In this document: positions 59,699 to 64,000 of the stretch, piece after piece | Layout of the letters: every line of letters starts with the position of its first letter | Position numbering within the stretch: position 1 is the first letter of the stretch | Source of the DNA: Prevotella sp. | GTDB taxonomy: Bacteria; Bacteroidota; Bacteroidia; Bacteroidales; Bacteroidaceae | Direction of reading: 5' to 3' | NCBI GenBank assembly: GCA_022511065.1 | Contig: JAFLSG010000005.1 | Span: 27,828-91,827 of the forward strand | Length of the DNA stretch: 64,000 nt | Program-made: the position numbers and the translations under genes | Notes under the pieces: generated by a model | What the model was told of the DNA's origin: nothing | Seen by the model: the letters and a program-made list of their open reading frames with translations, nothing else | Databases searched by the model: none

Positions 59699-60727
59699 AT
59701 GGCGGAGAGCAAAAATGTGACGTATGAAAGCATCATCCGTGACCTGAAAGCACGGAAATTCGCGCCCGTCTATTATCTGATGGGTGATGAGCCTTATTAT
59801 ATCGATAAGATTGCTGATTATATCGCTAACAATGCTCTTCAGCCAGAAGAGCGGGACTTTAATCAGACGGTCATGTTCGGTTCTGATGTGACCGCATCCC
59901 AGATTGCCGATGCTGCGCGCAGGTATCCGATGATGTCAGAGCATCAGGTGGTGATCGTCAAGGAGGCGCAAAACATCAAGAACACCGAGGCGTTGGAGAA
60001 GTATTTCAAGTCTCCCGTCGCCTCCACCATTTTGGTGATGTGCCACAAGAATGGTTCGATAGATGGGCGGAAGCGTGAATATGTGAAAGCAATCAATCAG
60101 GCGGGTGTCTTGTTCGAGAGCAAAAAACTCCGTGAGCGGGATTTGCCGCACTTCATCAGCAGCTATTTGCAAGCGCGCCAGGTGAGCATCGACCCGAAGT
60201 CGATTCAGATGGTGGCTGATAATATCGGGGCAGACTTGAGTCGTCTGACGGGTGAGCTTGATAAGATGATCCTGTCATTGCCCGAGCAAGATAGGAGAGT
60301 GACCCCGCAGGTGGTGGAGGAGCAGATTGGAGTCAGCAAGGAGTTCAACGGTTTTGAGCTTCGCGATGCGATTGTCAATCGAAATGTTTTCAAGGCAAAT
60401 CAGATAATCAAATACTTTGACGAAAATCCAAAGGCTGGAAGTATCTACTCATTTCTCCCGATGCTCTTCAATTACTTCCAGAATCTGATGATTGCCTATT
60501 ATGCTCCTAACAAACAGAGTCAGGAAGGGGTGGCGGAATGGTTGGAGTTGAGGTCACCGTGGGCTGCCAAGGATTACATGACGGGCATGCGAAACTACAC
60601 TGGAATGAAAGTGATGCAGATAATTTCCAAAATAAGAGAAATAGATGCCAAAAGTAAGGGTCTGGATAACCCAAATACCCCTCCGGGAGAGCTGATGAAG
60701 GAGCTAATCTTCTATATTTTGCACTAA
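59699..60727 (+). CDS. holA: DNA polymerase III subunit delta
   Basis: FAPVYYLMGDEPYYIDKIADYI; HolA-like full length. Confidence 0.9.
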   Translation: MAESKNVTYESIIRDLKARKFAPVYYLMGDEPYYIDKIADYIANNALQPEERDFNQTVMFGSDVTASQIADAARRYPMMSEHQVVIVKEAQNIKNTEALEKYFKSPVASTILVMCHKNGSIDGRKREYVKAINQAGVLFESKKLRERDLPHFISSYLQARQVSIDPKSIQMVADNIGADLSRLTGELDKMILSLPEQDRRVTPQVVEEQIGVSKEFNGFELRDAIVNRNVFKANQIIKYFDENPKAGSIYSFLPMLFNYFQNLMIAYYAPNKQSQEGVAEWLELRSPWAAKDYMTGMRNYTGMKVMQIISKIREIDAKSKGLDNPNTPPGELMKELIFYILH

Positions 60728-60755
60728 AATCGCCCTTTTTTTCGCGTAGAATTTG

Positions 60756-60788
60756 CTAAAAGTGTACTTTTCAGGTACACTTTTTTTA
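60756..60788 (+). terminator. Terminator after holA
   Basis: CTAAAAGTGTAC-N7-GTACACTTTTTTT. Confidence 0.85.
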
Positions 60789-61497
60789 GCCTCAAATCCC
60801 GATAATTACTGGTGTTTCGGGCAATTTGAACCCCTCCAAAACTCGCGTATTTTGAAATTTTTGTCCTGTTGTCCAGAATACGCGAAAAATGGCCAAAAAT
60901 CAGATTCTTGAGCATTCGGAATTGGGTACAAAACATTTTTTAAGATATTAATCTTTAAATCTAAATTGTTGTAATGTATCAAATCCTTAATTATGGTTTA
61001 TAAATATATAAATAAAGTGCAAATATTTAAATTGTTATATCTAAATTATCGACAAATGCAGAATATAAATTTGCGCAATTTAAATTCTTGAATCTATATT
61101 TATTCATGCTGATTTATGGACTATAATACGATAAAAGCCAGTTGTTTATGTGTAAATAGCAGAGGTATATGAGGTATTTAGATGATTATTCCTCCTGAAA
61201 CTGCATATTGGCTATGATTATCAAATAATAAATCTTAATATCTATTAGATAATCAGTTAATTACTTCATTTTACCGCTTTATAGGTTTGTAAAATCATAT
61301 TCTTATATTTCTGTTTTGTTTATAGAATTATATCCATAAACCATTGTTTTATATATCTAAATATAAATCTAAATTTTGAGCCGCAAAATTTATATTTATT
61401 TTCTCCGTTTAATATTTGCAAGTACCAAATTTTTGCTTTAATTTTGTAAACTGAATGAAAAATGGGCAAAATGCCCTTAATTATACACTGATTACGT

Positions 61498-61965
61498 ATG
61501 AAAGATAGGATTAGACAGGTAATGGAAGCGAACCACATGACCCAGCAAGTGTTCGCCACATCGATTGGATTGGCCCCCGCTACACTCAGCAACATCTACA
61601 CCGGGCGAACCAACCCGACGCTGACCATCGTGGAGGCTATCAAGAAGAAGATTCCCAACATCAATACCGATTGGCTACTTTTTGGTACGGGTGACATGTA
61701 TGTTTCATCGGCGACTCCCGTTGAGCAGCCAGTGGGATTACCCACTCCAAGCCGGGAACCGTTACTGGATTTTGATACCCCTGCCGCACCTACTCCATCA
61801 GCAGCCATCCCGGTGATGCAAAAACCGAATAGTGTAAAAAGTACACCTCAGGAAATCGTAAAAGAGGAAATTAAAATAATTGACAAACCATCGCGAAAGG
61901 TTGTCGAGATTCGGGTATTCTATGATGACCAAACTTGGGAATCTTTTGCACCTGCCAAGAAATAG
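61498..61965 (+). CDS. XRE-family helix-turn-helix protein
   Basis: MTQQVFATSIGLAPATLSNIYTGRTNPTLTIVEAI; conserved-looking C-terminal EIRVFYDDQTWESF. Confidence 0.85.
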   Translation: MKDRIRQVMEANHMTQQVFATSIGLAPATLSNIYTGRTNPTLTIVEAIKKKIPNINTDWLLFGTGDMYVSSATPVEQPVGLPTPSREPLLDFDTPAAPTPSAAIPVMQKPNSVKSTPQEIVKEEIKIIDKPSRKVVEIRVFYDDQTWESFAPAKK

Positions 61966-61967
61966 GT

Positions 61968-62020
61968 TTTGCGGTTTGGGGAATATTTAGTACCTTTGTG
62001 ACCAAATACACAAAGGTACT
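61968..62020 (+). promoter_or_regulatory. pyrK promoter overlapping a 12-bp inverted repeat/terminator
   Basis: TTTG 61968-61971, N19, TACCTTTG 61991-61998; AGTACCTTTGTG/CACAAAGGTACT at 61989-62000/62009-62020. Confidence 0.7.
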
Positions 62021-62028
62021 ATTTTTAT

Positions 62029-62805
62029 ATGAAGAAACATATCCTTGACTTGCGGATCGTTTCGGTGGAGCGGATACACGATAAGTATGTGCTGCTGAAG
62101 CTGACCGACGATCAGCCTCTCCCGCCGATGCTGCCGGGACAGTTTGTGGAGGTGCGGATTGATGGCTCGCCATCTACTTTTCTCCGTCGCCCGATTTCCA
62201 TTCATTATATAGATAAGGTGCAAAATCAGCTGTGGCTGTTGGTGGCAACCGTCGGTGACGGCACGCGGTGGCTGGCTACGTTGCATGCCGGCGACTCGCT
62301 TAACTGTGTGCTGCCGTTGGGCAATGGCTTCACGATGGACGGCGCACCGGGCGACAAGATTCTGTTGGTGGGTGGCGGTGTCGGTACGGCTCCCCTGCTC
62401 TATATGGGTGCGGAGTTGAAGGCATCGGGCATCGAGCCAGTCTTCTTGTTGGGCGCACGCTCCGCGAAAGACCTGTTGATGTTGGATGAATTTAAGAAGT
62501 ACGGGCGCGTGTATGTGACCACCGAGGATGGCAGCGAGGGCGAAAAGGGATTTGTGACTAATCACTCCATTCTCACCCAGGAGCGTTTTGCCCGAATCGC
62601 CACGTGCGGTCCTACGCCGATGATGAAGGCCGTGGCTCGCTTTGCCCGTGAGGCTGATGTTGATTGCGAGGTCTCTTTGGAGAATTTGATGGCTTGCGGT
62701 CTCGGTGCTTGCCTCTGCTGTGTGGAAAAGACCACGGAGGGAAATCTGTGTGTCTGCAAGGATGGTCCGGTATTTAATATTAAGAAATTGTTATGGCAGC
62801 TTTAA
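62029..62805 (+). CDS. pyrK: Dihydroorotate dehydrogenase electron transfer subunit
   Basis: [39 protein letters not shown]. Confidence 0.92.
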   Translation: MKKHILDLRIVSVERIHDKYVLLKLTDDQPLPPMLPGQFVEVRIDGSPSTFLRRPISIHYIDKVQNQLWLLVATVGDGTRWLATLHAGDSLNCVLPLGNGFTMDGAPGDKILLVGGGVGTAPLLYMGAELKASGIEPVFLLGARSAKDLLMLDEFKKYGRVYVTTEDGSEGEKGFVTNHSILTQERFARIATCGPTPMMKAVARFAREADVDCEVSLENLMACGLGACLCCVEKTTEGNLCVCKDGPVFNIKKLLWQL

Positions 62806-63701
62806 ATGTAAATATTTCTTCTCTTGCGTTGAAGAACCCAGTGATGACCGCTTCTGGCACTTTTGGCTATGGTTTGGAGTTCGCCGACTTTATGCCGCTT
62901 GATGGCATTGGGGGCATCATCGTGAAGGGTACGACCCTCAACCCTCGTGAGGGCAATGACTATCCCCGTATGGTGGAGACTGCCCAGGGTATGCTCAACT
63001 GCGTGGGTCTCCAGAACAAGGGCGTCGATTACTTCTGCGAGCATATCTATCCGCAGATCTGCGATATCGACACGAATATGATTGTCAATGTCAGCGGTTC
63101 TTCTCCCGAGGACTATGCCGAGTGCGCTGCCCGCATCGATGCACTCGAAAAGATTCCCGCCATTGAGCTGAACATCTCCTGCCCGAATGTGAAAGACGGT
63201 GGAATGGCATTTGGCGTAACGTGTGCCGGGGCTGCGAGTGTGGTGAAGGCCGTGCGTGCCCGCTATCACAAGACGCTCATCGTGAAGCTCTCCCCGAATG
63301 TGACGGACATCACCGAGATTGCCCGTGCCGTAGAGGCGGAAGGTGCCGACTCGGTTTCGCTCATCAACACGCTGATGGGAATGGCGATTGACATTGAGCG
63401 TCGCCGCCCGCTGCTGAGCATCAATACCGGTGGACTGAGCGGCCCCGCCGTGAAGCCCGTTGCCCTGCGTATGGTGTGGCAGGTGGCGAAAGCCGTGAAG
63501 ATACCCGTCATCGGTCTGGGCGGCATCAGCAGCGCCCGTGATGCGATTGAGTTCCTGATGGCTGGAGCCACGGCGATTGAGATTGGTACGGCGAACTTCC
63601 TCGATCCGGCTGTCAGCATCAAAGTGCGCGACGGTATCAACGACTGGCTCGATGCCCACGGTTGCCAGTCAGTGCAGGAAATCATCGGCGTTGTGTCGTA
63701 A
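62793..63701 (+). CDS. pyrD: Dihydroorotate dehydrogenase B catalytic subunit
   Basis: [60 protein letters not shown]. Confidence 0.95.
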   Translation: MAALNVNISSLALKNPVMTASGTFGYGLEFADFMPLDGIGGIIVKGTTLNPREGNDYPRMVETAQGMLNCVGLQNKGVDYFCEHIYPQICDIDTNMIVNVSGSSPEDYAECAARIDALEKIPAIELNISCPNVKDGGMAFGVTCAGAASVVKAVRARYHKTLIVKLSPNVTDITEIARAVEAEGADSVSLINTLMGMAIDIERRRPLLSINTGGLSGPAVKPVALRMVWQVAKAVKIPVIGLGGISSARDAIEFLMAGATAIEIGTANFLDPAVSIKVRDGINDWLDAHGCQSVQEIIGVVS

Positions 63702-63776
63702 TCTGCCCCCTGTGACGTTCCTTGTCCCTGCCTCGTCTTGCTGGGTGCAAAGGTACGACACTTTCCCGGAGCGACT

Positions 63777-63836
63777 TCCGATTCTTGCACATTCTTGTCG
63801 ATTCTTTCCGATTTATGTCGATTCTTGTCGATTTTT
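63777..63836. repeat. 10-bp tandem repeat, consensus GTCGATTCTT, six units
   Basis: TCCGATTCTT, GCACATTCTT, GTCGATTCTT, TCCGATTTAT, GTCGATTCTT, GTCGATTTTT at exact 10-bp steps. Confidence 0.9.
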
Positions 63837-63867
63837 TGCTGAATTATCGCCGGTTTTGGGCAGAATC

Positions 63868-64000
63868 CACGCTGCTTGCTTTCTGCATCTGTGTTGCTTG
63901 TATCTTGTACCCAATTCGTGTGTACCCTGTGCTCAATTCGTTTGGAGGCTGAATTCGATGCGTTTGAAGCCTCCAAACGGTGTGAATTCAGCCTCCAAAC
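63868..64000. repeat. Array F: 22-bp periodic repeats with 17-bp perfect inverted repeat, running off window end
   Basis: CAATTCGT at 63912/63934, CGATGCGT 63956; AGCCTCCAAAC at 63968 and 63990; GTTTGGAGGCTGAATTC 63940-63956 / GAATTCAGCCTCCAAAC 63984-64000. Confidence 0.75.

Noticed and set aside
1-64000. tRNA/rRNA genes, IS elements or prophage
   Set aside because: No T-loop/acceptor patterns, rRNA segments, transposases, integrases or phage structural genes were recognized.

Overview
The window looks like Bacteroidales (Prevotella-like) chromosome. The evidence is many TTTG-N19/20-TAnnTTTG promoters, Bacteroidetes-type RpoD, GSIII glutamine synthetase, long NusB, LruC/DUF4842 and DUF4230 proteins. 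It starts inside a Y_Y_Y-domain hybrid-sensor-like gene. Next come GH31/GH2 glycoside hydrolases interrupted by minus-strand surface and envelope genes, then rpoD, trmO, a DUF4230 pair, pgi, gpsA-lysS, tandem ROK kinases and a menaquinone operon (thioesterase-menF-menD-menB-menC-menE). After those come aroB, an outer-membrane beta-barrel/TonB-type receptor, DUF5606-coaE-YbbR-yajC-nusB, rplY-pth-S4, a Ca/Na exchanger, aguA-aguB-glnN, a Nif3-like gene, holA, an XRE regulator and pyrK-pyrD. Two signals stand out. (1) Several intergenic arrays share an exact 22-bp period: 10336-10504, 10522-10618, 27773-27847, 46648-46824 and 63868-64000+. They often contain head-to-head unit blocks, but core sequences mostly differ between arrays. 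Related 10/11-bp periodic arrays occur at 63777-63836 and 9971-10010. (2) A ~250-nt candidate structured RNA lies on the minus strand (~12600-12860), with a perfect Bacteroidetes promoter and several long-range complementary stems. It is either an sRNA (6S/Bacteroidales-1-like?) or a long structured leader of a surface lipoprotein gene. All calls come from reading the sequence and the supplied ORF translations; no database search was run.
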